Part shown: positions 1-8,500 of the stretch, piece after piece
Layout of the letters: each line of letters opens with the position of its first letter
How positions within the stretch are numbered: the stretch's first letter is position 1
DNA from: DASQGA01 sp963762085
Lineage (GTDB): Bacteria; Actinomycetota; Thermoleophilia; Gaiellales; Gaiellaceae
Assembly: GCA_963762085.1 (NCBI GenBank)
Contig: CAVXJD010000005.1
Location: 186,001 to 250,000, forward strand
Reading direction: 5' to 3'
Length of the DNA stretch: 64,000 bases
Position numbers and translations under genes: made by a program
The notes under the pieces: model-generated
Told to the model about the DNA's origin: nothing
The model's input: the letters and a program-made list of their open reading frames with translations, nothing else
Databases searched by the model: none

Positions 1-113
1 TCGTAGCTCGTGGCTGGCCCCTCCTTGAGGATCCGGACCGCTTCGAGCGGGGAGTACAAGTGCTCGCGATCGATCAGGGCGCGGAAGTTGCGGTAGCGCT
101 TGCCGTGTCTCAT
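1..113 (-). CDS. rplA: 50S ribosomal protein L1 (N-terminal part, runs off the window)
   Basis: Only the first 37 codons are present. The start reads MRHGKRYRNF and continues to DREHLYSPLEAVRILK, the usual L1 beginning, a protein that binds 23S rRNA at the L1 stalk and represses its own operon by binding its mRNA. Its ATG overlaps the rplK stop as ATGA, so translation is probably coupled to L11. Order rpmG-secE-nusG-rplK-rplA fits the standard bacterial cluster. Confidence 0.93.
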   Translation of the reverse strand, partial: MRHGKRYRNFRALIDREHLYSPLEAVRILKEGPATSY

Positions 114-535
114 TTTTCGACCTCTACGCCCATGCTCCGGGCCGTTCCGGCCACGACGAGCATCGCGTGGTCGACATCGCGGGCGTTCAGGTCGACGAGC
201 TTCGTCTCGGCGATCTTCCGAAGCTGGTCTTTGGAGAGCCTGCCGACCTTCTCGCGGTTGGGCTCAGGCGAGCCCTTCTGGATGTTCAGCGCTTCCTTGA
301 TCAGGACTGCGGCCGGCGGCGTCTTCGTGATGAACGTGAAGGAGCGGTCCTCGTAGACCGTGATCTCGACCGGCGTGATCCGGCCGTTCTCCTGCTGGGT
401 CTGGGCGTTGAACGCCTTGCAGAACTCCATGATGTTCACTCCATGCTGGCCCAGGGCAGGCCCAACCGGAGGGGCAGGGTTCGCCTGGCCGCCCGGGATC
501 TGGAGCTTGATGAGAGTGAGAACCTTCTTCGCCAC
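110..535 (-). CDS. rplK: 50S ribosomal protein L11
   Basis: Complete L11 of 141 residues, the normal family length. The N-terminal rRNA/antibiotic-binding domain shows PGGQANPAPPVGPALGQHG (about residues 12-30), and the C-terminal RNA-binding domain ends with DHAMLVVAGTARSMGVEVEK. L11 forms the base of the ribosomal GTPase stalk and is the target of thiostrepton and RelA signalling in known systems. It lies 9 nt downstream of nusG and overlaps rplA by 4 nt, so the three are co-transcribed. Confidence 0.97.
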   Translation of the reverse strand: MAKKVLTLIKLQIPGGQANPAPPVGPALGQHGVNIMEFCKAFNAQTQQENGRITPVEITVYEDRSFTFITKTPPAAVLIKEALNIQKGSPEPNREKVGRLSKDQLRKIAETKLVDLNARDVDHAMLVVAGTARSMGVEVEK

Positions 536-544
536 GTCGCCTTC

Positions 545-1072
545 CTAGTCGATCTTCTTCACCTGGTCGAAGCTGAGCTCGACCGGCACCTGTCGCTCGA
601 AGATGTTGACCTGCACCTTGAGCTTCTGCTGATCCGCATTCACGTCGACGATCTCGCCGTCGAAATCGGAGAGCGGCCCTGACGTTACCTTGACGGACTC
701 GCCGAGCTCGAACTGCGCGATCGCTCGTGGGCGCTCGCCGCCAGTCCCGGTATGGAGAATCCGGTCGACCTCGGGCTGCGAGAGCGGCACCGGCTTCGTG
801 CCCGAGCCGACGAAGCCCGTCACGCCAGGGGTGTTCTTGACCACCGTCCACGCTTCGTCGGTCATGTCCATGTTCACGAGCACGTAGCCGGGAAGAACAC
901 GCTGCTCGGTCTGGACTCTTTGACCGTCCTTGGTCTCGATGCGTTGCTCGGTCGGTACCACCACTCGGCGGAACTTCGGCTGCTGGTTCATGGAGACGAT
1001 CCGGTGCTCGAGATTGGTCTTGACCTTGTTCTCGTGCCCCGAGTAAGTGTTGATGACATACCAGCGGAACAT
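545..1072 (-). CDS. nusG: Transcription termination/antitermination factor NusG
   Basis: A 175-residue NusG. The NGN domain begins FRWYVINTYSGHENKVK and includes the conserved PGYVLV and a VTGFVG segment near residue 90; a KOW motif (VTSGPLSDFDGEIVDV) lies near residue 130. NusG binds RNA polymerase and couples it to Rho or to the ribosome. The gene is 8 nt downstream of secE in the minus-strand cluster, as in most bacteria. It lacks the long acidic N-terminal extension found in many Streptomyces and Mycobacterium NusG proteins, a difference in kind rather than a defect. Confidence 0.97.
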   Translation of the reverse strand: MFRWYVINTYSGHENKVKTNLEHRIVSMNQQPKFRRVVVPTEQRIETKDGQRVQTEQRVLPGYVLVNMDMTDEAWTVVKNTPGVTGFVGSGTKPVPLSQPEVDRILHTGTGGERPRAIAQFELGESVKVTSGPLSDFDGEIVDVNADQQKLKVQVNIFERQVPVELSFDQVKKID

Positions 1073-1080
1073 GGGCTAAA

Positions 1081-1413
1081 TCAGAGGTTCAGGAGGACGT
1101 CGCGAACGAGGCGGGAAAGAGCCTCGTCGGCCACATAGAGGTAGGCGCCGACAACGGCGACGGCGATGATCACGACGGCGGTGGCCGAGAGGAGCTGTCG
1201 CCGGCCGGGCCACTCGACTTTCTTGAGCTCGCCCCAGCATTCCTTGACGAATGCACGGATACCGCCCCGGCGCTCACGCTGGGCGCCAGTCTGGCTCTTG
1301 GCCTGCTGGACCGGCTTGACCTGGCGCCGGCGGTCACGGGCGCGCGCCGTGGCGGCGGGCTGCTGGAAGTCCGTCGTGCGCTTGGCGCGCCTCGTGCGGG
1401 GTGTCCGAGCCAT
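1081..1413 (-). CDS. secE: Preprotein translocase subunit SecE
   Basis: A 110-residue protein with a basic, low-complexity N-terminal half (many Arg, Thr, Gln) and a C-terminal SecE core: the amphipathic segment AFVKECWGELKKVEWPGR followed by one membrane helix (TAVVIIAVAVVGAYLYV, about residues 77-93). SecE clamps SecY in the protein-conducting channel. The long basic N-terminus is common in actinobacterial SecE. It starts 6 nt after the rpmG stop and precedes nusG. Confidence 0.94.
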   Translation of the reverse strand: MARTPRTRRAKRTTDFQQPAATARARDRRRQVKPVQQAKSQTGAQRERRGGIRAFVKECWGELKKVEWPGRRQLLSATAVVIIAVAVVGAYLYVADEALSRLVRDVLLNL

Positions 1414-1419
1414 CGCGGG

Positions 1420-1581
1420 CTAGCGGGTCTCCCGATGCGGCGTGTGACGCCGGCACCAGCGACAGTATTTCTTCGACTCGAACCGGTCGGGCGTGTTCCG
1501 CTTCGACTTGTTCGTCTGATAATTCCGCCGCTTGCACTCAGTGCAGGCGAGCGTGATCGCCACTCGTACTCCGGTTGCCAC
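1420..1581 (-). CDS. rpmG: 50S ribosomal protein L33
   Basis: A 53-residue L33. The core reads ITLACTECKRRNYQTNKSK and then KKYCRWCRRHTPHRETR, with the zinc-binding pairs CxxC and CxxC intact, so it is the zinc-containing (C+) form. I chose the GTG at 1581 because an AGGAAAGAG sequence sits about 8 nt upstream; a second in-frame GTG at 1563 is possible but less well placed. It is the first gene of the secE-nusG-rplK-rplA cluster; its promoter must lie in 1582-1750, where I see only a weak TTGACC near 1736 on the minus strand. Confidence 0.9.
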   Translation of the reverse strand: MATGVRVAITLACTECKRRNYQTNKSKRNTPDRFESKKYCRWCRRHTPHRETR

Positions 1582-1750
1582 TCGCTTTTCTCTTTCCTTC
1601 GAAGATGTCCGGCGGAGCCGTCAGGGACGTCCGCTCCCGCACGACGCTCCCGCTCCGCGCCGCACAATGGTAGCCGAGAACGCTATCCAAGCGCTCCGTC
1701 TCTTTCGTCGTCCGTCGACCCGCGCTACAGTCGGGGAGGGTCAATCTCTC

Positions 1751-2878
1751 GTGGGTCTTCGCTCCGCCCGTCGGAGAGGGATCGTGGTCGCCGCAATGTG
1801 CGTCGCGCTCCTTCTCGCCGTGACGGGAAGCGCCTCAGCTTCCCGGTATCTGAAGGTCGGCCTGATCGACGACGAGCAGACGCTGCGGTCGGCAACGCCG
1901 GAAATCGCGCTTGGAAAGCTCGAGGAGCTGAACGTCCAGGTGCTGAAGGTGAGTCTCTACTGGAATCGAGTGGCGCCGACTCGCCCCGAGGATCCGACCG
2001 ACCCGGCAGATCCGGCGTACGACTGGACGGAAGTCGACCGCATGGCGATCGGAGCGCAAGAACGCGGCATGACGCTCTTTTTCACCGTGCTCGCGACCCC
2101 GTCCTGGGCGAACTCAGCCACGTGGCGGCATCCCCCCGATCGCATGGGCGACCTGCGGGCGTTCGCCAAAGCAGCCGCCCGCAGGTATTCCGGGAGTTAC
2201 TCGGACGCTGCCGACCGGTTGTTGCCGCGCGTCTCCCGCTGGTCCGTCTGGAACGAGCCGAATCTGCGGGCGTTCCTCCTGCCGCAGTGGAAGCTCGTGA
2301 ACGGCCGCTGGGTCGTGGCAAGCGCGGGAGCGTACGCCCGCATGTGCACTGCTGTCTGGCGAGGCATCCATGAAACCGGTGGAGCCGGCATGAAGGTCGC
2401 CTGCGGCGAGACAGCGCCCCGCGGGGCCGACCAGCCTGGCCGCTCGGTGTCGCCGCTCAGGTTCCTGCGCGGCATGAAGCGGGCGGGCGCACGGTTCGAC
2501 GTCTTTGCGCACCATCCGATCGGCCTGCGGCGCCCACCGACGTGGCGTCCGACGACGGACGAGATGATCGCGCTAGGCAACATCGGGCTCCTGGTCCGTG
2601 AGCTGAACCGCCTCTATGGAAGGCAGATGCGCCTCTGGGTCAGCGAGTACAGCTACCGCACGAACCCGCCCGACCCCTACCTCGGCGTCACGTGGGCCAA
2701 CCAGGCGCGCTATCTGACCATGGCGCATCGAATCATTCGCGAGCACCCGAGAATCGATCTGCTGATCTGGTTCCAGCTCCGCGACGAGGCCAGGCGCGGG
2801 GGCTGGGCCTCCGGGCTCGAAGCCTCCGACGGGACGAAAAAGCCCGCCTACCAGGCCTTCATAAACCTTCCCCGGTGA
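1751..2878 (+). CDS. Secreted glycoside hydrolase-like (clan GH-A) protein
   Basis: About 375 residues, beginning at GTG 1751 with a GGGGAGGG ribosome-binding site about 10 nt upstream. An Arg-rich start and hydrophobic stretch ending near GSASAS form a signal peptide. The rest looks like a TIM-barrel glycosidase of clan GH-A (GH5/GH39-like): a YDWTEVD segment, SVWNEPNL with the usual acid/base Glu near residue 168, and WVSEYSY near residue 297 where the nucleophile Glu sits in this clan. The substrate cannot be told from sequence. It may act on plant or microbial polysaccharides outside the cell. An upstream ATG at 1666 is in frame but would bury the signal peptide. Confidence 0.75.
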   Translation: MGLRSARRRGIVVAAMCVALLLAVTGSASASRYLKVGLIDDEQTLRSATPEIALGKLEELNVQVLKVSLYWNRVAPTRPEDPTDPADPAYDWTEVDRMAIGAQERGMTLFFTVLATPSWANSATWRHPPDRMGDLRAFAKAAARRYSGSYSDAADRLLPRVSRWSVWNEPNLRAFLLPQWKLVNGRWVVASAGAYARMCTAVWRGIHETGGAGMKVACGETAPRGADQPGRSVSPLRFLRGMKRAGARFDVFAHHPIGLRRPPTWRPTTDEMIALGNIGLLVRELNRLYGRQMRLWVSEYSYRTNPPDPYLGVTWANQARYLTMAHRIIREHPRIDLLIWFQLRDEARRGGWASGLEASDGTKKPAYQAFINLPR

Positions 2879-2890
2879 GGCGGGTAGAGG

Positions 2891-2964
2891 TAGCGGCGGC
2901 AGGACTCGAACCTGCGACACGCGGATTATGATTCCGCTGCTCTAACCAGCTGAGCTACGCCGCC
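2891..2964 (-). tRNA. tRNA-Met (CAT anticodon, elongator type)
   Basis: A 74-nt cloverleaf on the minus strand starting GGCGGCGTAGCTCAG, with anticodon stem GCGGA/TCCGC around loop ATCATAA (anticodon CAT) and T-arm GCAGG-TTCGAGT-CCTGC. The acceptor stem pairs apart from a G-U at the end. CCA is not encoded. A G-U rather than a mismatched first pair and the D-arm argue for elongator rather than initiator tRNA. It converges with the glycosidase-like gene. Confidence 0.95.
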
Positions 2965-3000
2965 GCGCGGGCACGAGTGTAGCAAGCAGCGTTGGCAGGA

Positions 3001-4395
3001 TCACGCCCCCCGGACGAGCTCGACGCCTTCGTCTGCGAGGTCGGCAACACCCCCCTCGGCGACGTGCAGGATGTTGTCGACTCCGCTTCGCCGCAGCAGC
3101 GAGGCCGCAATCGAGCTCCTGTTCCCGGCCGAGCAGGCGACCGCGATCTGACGGCCGTCGCCGTTGGCCAGCTCGGCAGGCGTCCCGTCCCGAAGCTCGT
3201 GATACGGGATGTGCATGGAGCCCGCCACGTGGCCCTCCTCCCACTCATCGTCATCACGGACGTCGAGCAGACGGACGTCACCACGGCTGAGCCGTTCGGC
3301 CAGGCCGCAGATGTCGATCGCCGGTGTCGTTTCGACGGGGAGACCGGCCTCCTGCCAGGCCGGGACGCCGCCGGCGAGATAGCCGCGGAGCGCACGGAAG
3401 CCAACCGCCTCCAGGAAGCGGCCGAGCCTACGGGCGTCGGCCTCATTCGCCGCCGAGACCACGACGTCGGTTTCCGGGTCGACGACCCAGGCGGCTCGAG
3501 TCCCGACGGCGGCTTTGACCATGGTCACGTTGATCGCCCCGGGGACGTGCTCGGCATCGAACTCCCGGGTCGCGCGCCCGTCGAGGAGAGTCGCGCCTTC
3601 GCCCAGGAGCTCCTTGACTCGGGGCGCCGTGAGCCCCTCCAGTGGTTGGGGCTCGGTGAGGAGCGGCCCCTGGTTCAAAGCGACAATGCGCTTGAAGTTC
3701 GGTGGCTGTGGTGCGAGCTTCCCGGTCAGCTCCTCGACGAAGTCGCTTTCGTCCCGGATCCCGGCAAGACGGTTGAAGCGGCGCTCGAAGCCGATCGTCG
3801 ATCCCGGCTTTTCGCTCATGCCGGCGCCGCCGCAGAGCGAGCCGCCGATGTGTCCCGGCCAGACCTCCGCGAAGTCCTCGAGCTCGAGGAGTCGCCGAAC
3901 CGAGCGGTAGAGATCGCGCGCGCCCTCTTTCGGCTCGACCGCAAGGTCGGGCCTGGCAAGGTCGCCGACGAAAAGAGAGTCGCCCGTGACCACGAGCCAA
4001 GGCTCTCCGGAGCGAGACTCGTCCTCCACGACGAATGCCATGTGGTCCGGGCGGTGGCCTGGTGTCGCCAGGGCGGCGATGCGGACGCCGGCGACTTGCA
4101 CGGCATCGCCGTCCGCCAGCGCCTCGTGCTCGAACTCGACCGCGGCCCGATCCGAGACATGAATGATTGCCCCGGTTGCAGAACGAAGGCGCCCCCGACC
4201 GGAAACGTGGTCGGCGTGCGTGTGCGTCTCCAGGATGTGCGTGATCTGGAAGCCGTGCTCAGCCGCCAGGGCAAGGTAGTCCTCGACCTCCCACTTCGGA
4301 TCGATGACCGCCGCCTCTCCCCCGTCGGCGACGACGTAGGAGGCGCAGCCGAGATCCTCGTGCAGCACCTGCCGGAAGAACATTGCGCGCGTCAT
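3001..4395 (-). CDS. MBL-fold hydrolase fused to two rhodanese domains (persulfide dioxygenase-like)
   Basis: 464 residues with three domains. The N-terminal metallo-beta-lactamase domain has the metal site HTHADH (His58, His60, Asp62, His63) followed by a ligand-type PGHRPDHM. A first rhodanese domain (about 265-355) lacks an active-site Cys at the expected place (VVSAANEADA), while the second (about 370-464) has a full loop CSAGNRS with Cys421. This MBL-pseudo-rhodanese-rhodanese order is that of CstB-type persulfide dioxygenase/sulfurtransferases that detoxify sulfide-derived persulfides. Cytoplasmic. It is divergent from the aminotransferase at 4452. Confidence 0.85.
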   Translation of the reverse strand: MTRAMFFRQVLHEDLGCASYVVADGGEAAVIDPKWEVEDYLALAAEHGFQITHILETHTHADHVSGRGRLRSATGAIIHVSDRAAVEFEHEALADGDAVQVAGVRIAALATPGHRPDHMAFVVEDESRSGEPWLVVTGDSLFVGDLARPDLAVEPKEGARDLYRSVRRLLELEDFAEVWPGHIGGSLCGGAGMSEKPGSTIGFERRFNRLAGIRDESDFVEELTGKLAPQPPNFKRIVALNQGPLLTEPQPLEGLTAPRVKELLGEGATLLDGRATREFDAEHVPGAINVTMVKAAVGTRAAWVVDPETDVVVSAANEADARRLGRFLEAVGFRALRGYLAGGVPAWQEAGLPVETTPAIDICGLAERLSRGDVRLLDVRDDDEWEEGHVAGSMHIPYHELRDGTPAELANGDGRQIAVACSAGNRSSIAASLLRRSGVDNILHVAEGGVADLADEGVELVRGA

Positions 4396-4451
4396 GATAC
4401 GGCCGTGCGGTTCGATCGACCCGTCCGGAACAGAATCGTGGGCCGTGCCGC

Positions 4452-5807
4452 ATGACTGACGCCGTCATCGACCGCGGACGGCTCCGCAAGCTGATGGAGC
4501 GAGAGGCAGCGCGCTTCCTGGACGAGCACTCTCGCTCGCGCGAGCTCTTCGAGCGGGCGCGGGGATCACTCCTGTCGGGTGTCCCGATGCACTGGATGAC
4601 GGAATGGGCCGGGGCCTACCCCGTCTTCGTCGAGGAGGCCCGGGGTGCGCGCTTCGTGGATGTCGACGGCCACGAGTACGTCGACTTTTGCCTGGGAGAC
4701 ACCGGCGCCATGGCGGGCCACTCGCCTCCGGCCGTTGCGGACGCGGTCGAGAAACAGGTGCGCCGAGGGATTACCGTCATGCTCCCGAGCGAGGACGCGG
4801 TTTGGTGCGGCGAGGAGCTCAGCCGCCGCTTCGGGCTTCCCTCGTGGCAGTTCGCGCTGACCGCCACCGATGCGAACCGGTTCACGATCCGCCTCGCGCG
4901 CGAGATAACAAGCAGGCGGAAAGTGCTCGTGCACGCCTGGTGCTACCACGGCTCGGTGGACGAGACCTTCGTCGTTCTCGAGGAGGGTTCGCTCAGGCTC
5001 CGCCCGCACACGATCGGCGCGCCCGTCAAGCCCGAGGTCACCACGCGAGCAGTCGAGATCAACGATCTGGACGGGCTGGAGCGCGAGCTCGCGGAGGGCG
5101 ACGTCGCCTGTGTGCTGATCGAGCCGGCGCTGACCAACATCGGCATCGTGCTCCCCGAACCCGGCTACCACGAGGCCCTCAGAGACCTGACGAAGCGCCA
5201 CGGGACGCTGCTGGTGATCGACGAGACGCACACGATCTGCGCGGGCCCCGGTGGGTACACGCGCGCGCACGACCTCGAGCCCGACTTCCTGACGATCGGG
5301 AAGACGATCGGCGGCGGCATCCCGGCGGCCGCATACGGCTTCAGCGAGACGGTAAGGGATCGGATCCTTGCGGCGATGCCCCCGCAGACAGACGTGGGCG
5401 GGGTCGGGGGAACTCTGGCCGGGAACGTCCTTTCGCTCGCCGCCATCCGCGCGACCCTCGGCGACGTCCTGACCGAGGAGGCGTTCGCGCGCATGATCTC
5501 GCTGGGAGAGCGCTTCGAGGCCGGCGTCGCCGGAGTCATCGCCGAGCAGGCCCTGCCCTGGAGCGTGACGCGGCTCGGCTGTCGCGTCGAGTACTGGCCG
5601 CGCCCCGAGCGCGCGCGGACCGGGGCCGAGGCGGCTGGTGCGGCGGATGCCGAGCTGGACCGCTTCCTCCACCTCTTCGCACTGAACCGGGGAGTCCTGA
5701 TGACCCCGTTCCACAACATGTCCTTGATGTGCCCGGACACGACCGAGGCCGACGTCGACCGCCACACGGAGGTCTTCGCGGAGGCTGTCTCCGACCTGAC
5801 CGGCTAG
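4452..5807 (+). CDS. Class III aminotransferase (PLP-dependent)
   Basis: 451 residues of the class III aminotransferase/glutamate-1-semialdehyde mutase group. Visible landmarks are DVDGHEYVDFCLGDTGAMAG near residue 75, the PLP-stacking HAWCYHGSVDE region, LLVIDETHT with the PLP-binding Asp, and TIGKTIGGGIP with the Schiff-base lysine at about residue 284. The best guess is transfer of an amino group between an amine or amino acid and a keto acid; it may be an aminomutase-like subgroup, but the substrate is not evident. It starts 56 nt from the divergent MBL-rhodanese gene and ends 6 nt before the convergent ferritin gene. Confidence 0.88.
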   Translation: MTDAVIDRGRLRKLMEREAARFLDEHSRSRELFERARGSLLSGVPMHWMTEWAGAYPVFVEEARGARFVDVDGHEYVDFCLGDTGAMAGHSPPAVADAVEKQVRRGITVMLPSEDAVWCGEELSRRFGLPSWQFALTATDANRFTIRLAREITSRRKVLVHAWCYHGSVDETFVVLEEGSLRLRPHTIGAPVKPEVTTRAVEINDLDGLERELAEGDVACVLIEPALTNIGIVLPEPGYHEALRDLTKRHGTLLVIDETHTICAGPGGYTRAHDLEPDFLTIGKTIGGGIPAAAYGFSETVRDRILAAMPPQTDVGGVGGTLAGNVLSLAAIRATLGDVLTEEAFARMISLGERFEAGVAGVIAEQALPWSVTRLGCRVEYWPRPERARTGAEAAGAADAELDRFLHLFALNRGVLMTPFHNMSLMCPDTTEADVDRHTEVFAEAVSDLTG

Positions 5808-5813
5808 GAACGG

Positions 5814-6344
5814 CTAGAGCGCGCCGCCGGCAGCCTGAGGAGCGCCGACCTCTGCTTCGCCGCCGCCGCCGCCCGCCCGGGCCAGGTATTCCTCGACGAG
5901 GAGGACATTCGAAGCCTGTGCTCGCTCCACTACCGCCAGAAGTGCGGACATGCTCGAGATCTCCTCACGCTGCTCCTGGAGGAACCAGTGGAGGAACTGC
6001 TCGCCGACGAGATCGCCCTCTTCGCGCGCGAGGGCCGCGAGCGCCACGATCTGCTCGGTGACCTGCCGCTCCTGGTCGAGGGCGACCCGCACGGGATCCG
6101 CGGCATCGCCGAAGTCGGTGCGAGGCGCGCCGACGCCGGGGATGGCGACGCTCTCGCCCGCATCGAGCAGGTACTGGATGATCATCATGGCGTGGTTTCG
6201 CTCTTCGACCGCTTGCCGGTAGAAGTGCGCCGCGAGCTGGGGCAAGGTCTCTGCGTCGTAATAGACCGCGATCGCCACGTACTGCTGGGAGGCGCCGAAC
6301 TCGCGACCGATCTGCTCGTTCAAGGCTTCTGTGAAGCGGCTCAT
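5814..6344 (-). CDS. Ferritin (non-haem, FtnA/BfrB type)
   Basis: A 176-residue ferritin. The four-helix core carries ferroxidase ligands: an early Glu in NEQIGREFGAS, the EERNHA motif (Glu and His of the di-iron site), a Glu in ALDQERQVT and the FLQEQREE segment. Family length is about 165-180. The C-terminal tail is Gly/Ala-rich, as in mycobacterial BfrB. It oxidises and stores iron as a 24-mer in the cytoplasm. There is no haem-binding Met at the bacterioferritin position that I can identify, so I call it ferritin rather than bacterioferritin. Confidence 0.9.
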   Translation of the reverse strand: MSRFTEALNEQIGREFGASQQYVAIAVYYDAETLPQLAAHFYRQAVEERNHAMMIIQYLLDAGESVAIPGVGAPRTDFGDAADPVRVALDQERQVTEQIVALAALAREEGDLVGEQFLHWFLQEQREEISSMSALLAVVERAQASNVLLVEEYLARAGGGGGEAEVGAPQAAGGAL

Positions 6345-6362
6345 GCCCGGAGTCTAATCCGG

Positions 6363-7622
6363 CTAGAAGTCGCCGCCGCCCATGTCCCCACCGCCGAAGT
6401 CCCCGCCGCCGAAGTCTCCGCCGCCGACATCCCCATCGCCGAAATCGCCGTCACCCTGGTCTCCGTATCCGGCGTAGCCGCCGAAGCCGAAGCCACCTCC
6501 TAGCATCGACCCGAGCAGCAGGCCCGGAAAGAGGCCTCCGAAGCCCCCGTAGAAGCCGCCTGCCCAGGGGGCGTAGGCCGGGCCGGCGTTCCAGTAGGGA
6601 ACCTGCCTGCCGTCGACGGTGACCTCACGCGTCTCGGGGTCGTGGCCGTCCTCGATCCGCTGCGCGTCGGCCGCACACGCCGGCACCGGCCTCGGCGCGC
6701 CCCACGGCGGCGTCCATTCGACGTCGCGGACCGACGGCCCGTGGCGAGGGTCGAAGAAGCAGAGGGGGCGGCGCTCCGGCGGCTCGCGGCCCGCCGCTCG
6801 GGCGCGGGCCGCGGTCATGGCGTGCCGGCCTTCCTCGACCGCGGCACTCACCGCCTCGATGTCCTCTGGCCGCCTTGCCCGGTCGAGTGCATCGGAGCCG
6901 CGCTGGTACTGCTCGAGGGCGCGCTCGTAGTCGGGGCGCGCCGGCGGCGCCAGCTCGTCGACGTCCACGGTGCCGATGTCCTCGCCGAGCGCGACCAGAT
7001 CGTCGCGCGCGGTGGTCTTGACTTCGGTGAGCTCGTGCTGGTTCTCGGTGGAGCGACGGCGCCGGCGAAGTGCGAAGAACGCGATCGCAGCGCCGGCCAG
7101 CCCCAGCGGGATCAGAGCCCCACCGAGCGAGCCGCCGTCGCCGCTACCGCCGTTTCGCTCATCTCCGACTGCGTCCACGAATGAGAGGAGAACAGCCGCA
7201 ACGCCCTGATCCCGGCTCTCCCGGAAGGCGTCGTCCGCGAGCGAACGCGCGCGGCCGGGATCGAGCACGGTGCTGGCAGCGCGGAACTGGTCGCCGACGA
7301 CGACGACGTACGTGCCTTCCCGGTCGAGCTCTTGCGCGATCGCCTCGAGGACCTGCTCGGCACTGCCGCCGGCCTCGCGGGCGGCAGAGGCGGGGAGAAT
7401 CGCGATGTAGAGCGGCCCGGCGTCCTTCGCCTGAATCTCGTCCCGAAGCCGCTCCGCATCCGCCTCGCTGATCGCCCGCTCGGCCGCCGGATCGACGTAA
7501 ACGGGATCCCGCGCGAGCGCCTGGGCCGCCTCGCCGACACCGGCCGCGGCGGCAGTCCCGGAAAGCACGATCGCCAGCGCGATCGCGAGCACGAGTGAGA
7601 AGGCCCGCTTACGCATCGGCAC
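6363..7622 (-). CDS. Membrane-anchored protein with glycine-aspartate-rich tail (TPM-like N-terminal region)
   Basis: About 419 residues. A signal peptide (LVLAIALAIVLSGTAAAA) is followed by a soluble region of about 140 residues resembling bacterial TPM-domain proteins, one membrane helix (about 180-200) and a basic stop (RRRRR). A cytosolic part of about 200 residues follows, with a CFFDPRHGP segment, then a Gly/Tyr/Phe-rich hydrophobic stretch and a tail of repeated GGGDF units. ATG 7616 is a likelier start than GTG 7622. The start overlaps the aldo/keto reductase stop, so the two are co-transcribed. I do not know its function; the tail suggests an envelope or aggregation role. Confidence 0.6.
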   Translation of the reverse strand: MPMRKRAFSLVLAIALAIVLSGTAAAAGVGEAAQALARDPVYVDPAAERAISEADAERLRDEIQAKDAGPLYIAILPASAAREAGGSAEQVLEAIAQELDREGTYVVVVGDQFRAASTVLDPGRARSLADDAFRESRDQGVAAVLLSFVDAVGDERNGGSGDGGSLGGALIPLGLAGAAIAFFALRRRRRSTENQHELTEVKTTARDDLVALGEDIGTVDVDELAPPARPDYERALEQYQRGSDALDRARRPEDIEAVSAAVEEGRHAMTAARARAAGREPPERRPLCFFDPRHGPSVRDVEWTPPWGAPRPVPACAADAQRIEDGHDPETREVTVDGRQVPYWNAGPAYAPWAGGFYGGFGGLFPGLLLGSMLGGGFGFGGYAGYGDQGDGDFGDGDVGGGDFGGGDFGGGDMGGGDF

Positions 7623-8463
7623 CGGAGAGCTCGGCCAGCTCCTCGTCCGAGAGCGTCAGCCTCGTCGCAGCCACGTTCTCCTCCAGGTGCTCGACAGACG
7701 AGGTGCCCGGGATCGGGAGCATGACCGCTGAGCGCGCAAGGAGCCACGCGAGGGCCACCTGCGCCGGCGTTGCCCCGTGAGCCTCTGCGACGCGGTCGAG
7801 CGGCCCGCCCGGGCCTGCGAGCGAGCCCGCTTCGAGCGGATACCAGGGGAGGAATGCCGCGCCCCGATCCTCACATGCTTGGAGAACGTTCTCCGAGGAC
7901 CGGTTTCCGAGCGAGTACTCGTTCTGGACGGAGACGATCGGGACGATGCCCTCAGCACGCTCGAGCTGCTCGACGGAGACGTTCGAGAGCCCGACGTGCC
8001 GGATCTTGCCCTCCTCGCGCAGCTCCGCGACAGCGCCGACCGACTCCTCGAGCGGAACCTTCGGATCGACGCGGTGGAGCTGGTAGAGGTCGATCCGATC
8101 GAGCTTCAGGCGCCGCAGGCTTCCTTCGCACGCCTCGCGAAGATGCTCCGGCCGTCCGTCGGGCGGCCACGGGCCTTCCTTGCCGGTCCGTGTCAACCCG
8201 CCCTTGGTGGCGATCACGAGCCCGTCCGGATACGGGTGGAGCGCCTCGGCAATCAGCCGCTCGCTCACCTCGGGGCCGTACGAGTCGGCGGTGTCGATGA
8301 GCGAGATCCCCAACTCGACGACGCGCCGAAGAACCCGCTTTGCTTCTTCGGGATCTTCGGGCTCCCCGGTCACGTTCGGCCCGGTAATCCGCATGGCGCC
8401 ATACCCGAAGCGGCTGACGCGGAGGTCGCCGCCGATCGTGATCCTGCCGCCCGGGGGAGTCAC
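7609..8463 (-). CDS. Aldo/keto reductase
   Basis: 284 residues from GTG 8463. The TIM-barrel reductase tetrad is visible: Asp and Tyr in IDTADSYGP, Lys in VIATKGG, and His in LYQLHRVD. The C-terminal NADPH-binding segment ends LPIPGTSSVEHLEEN. It reduces aldehydes or ketones with NAD(P)H; substrate unknown. I reject the longer start at 8544 because the extra N-terminus is low-quality and overlaps the true end of the neighbouring dihydrofolate-reductase-like gene in a different frame. It overlaps the following membrane-protein gene. Confidence 0.87.
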   Translation of the reverse strand: MTPPGGRITIGGDLRVSRFGYGAMRITGPNVTGEPEDPEEAKRVLRRVVELGISLIDTADSYGPEVSERLIAEALHPYPDGLVIATKGGLTRTGKEGPWPPDGRPEHLREACEGSLRRLKLDRIDLYQLHRVDPKVPLEESVGAVAELREEGKIRHVGLSNVSVEQLERAEGIVPIVSVQNEYSLGNRSSENVLQACEDRGAAFLPWYPLEAGSLAGPGGPLDRVAEAHGATPAQVALAWLLARSAVMLPIPGTSSVEHLEENVAATRLTLSDEELAELSGADA

Positions 8464-8500
8464 CCGACGAGCGTACCCGCACGACTCGGGTGCGGGTTCG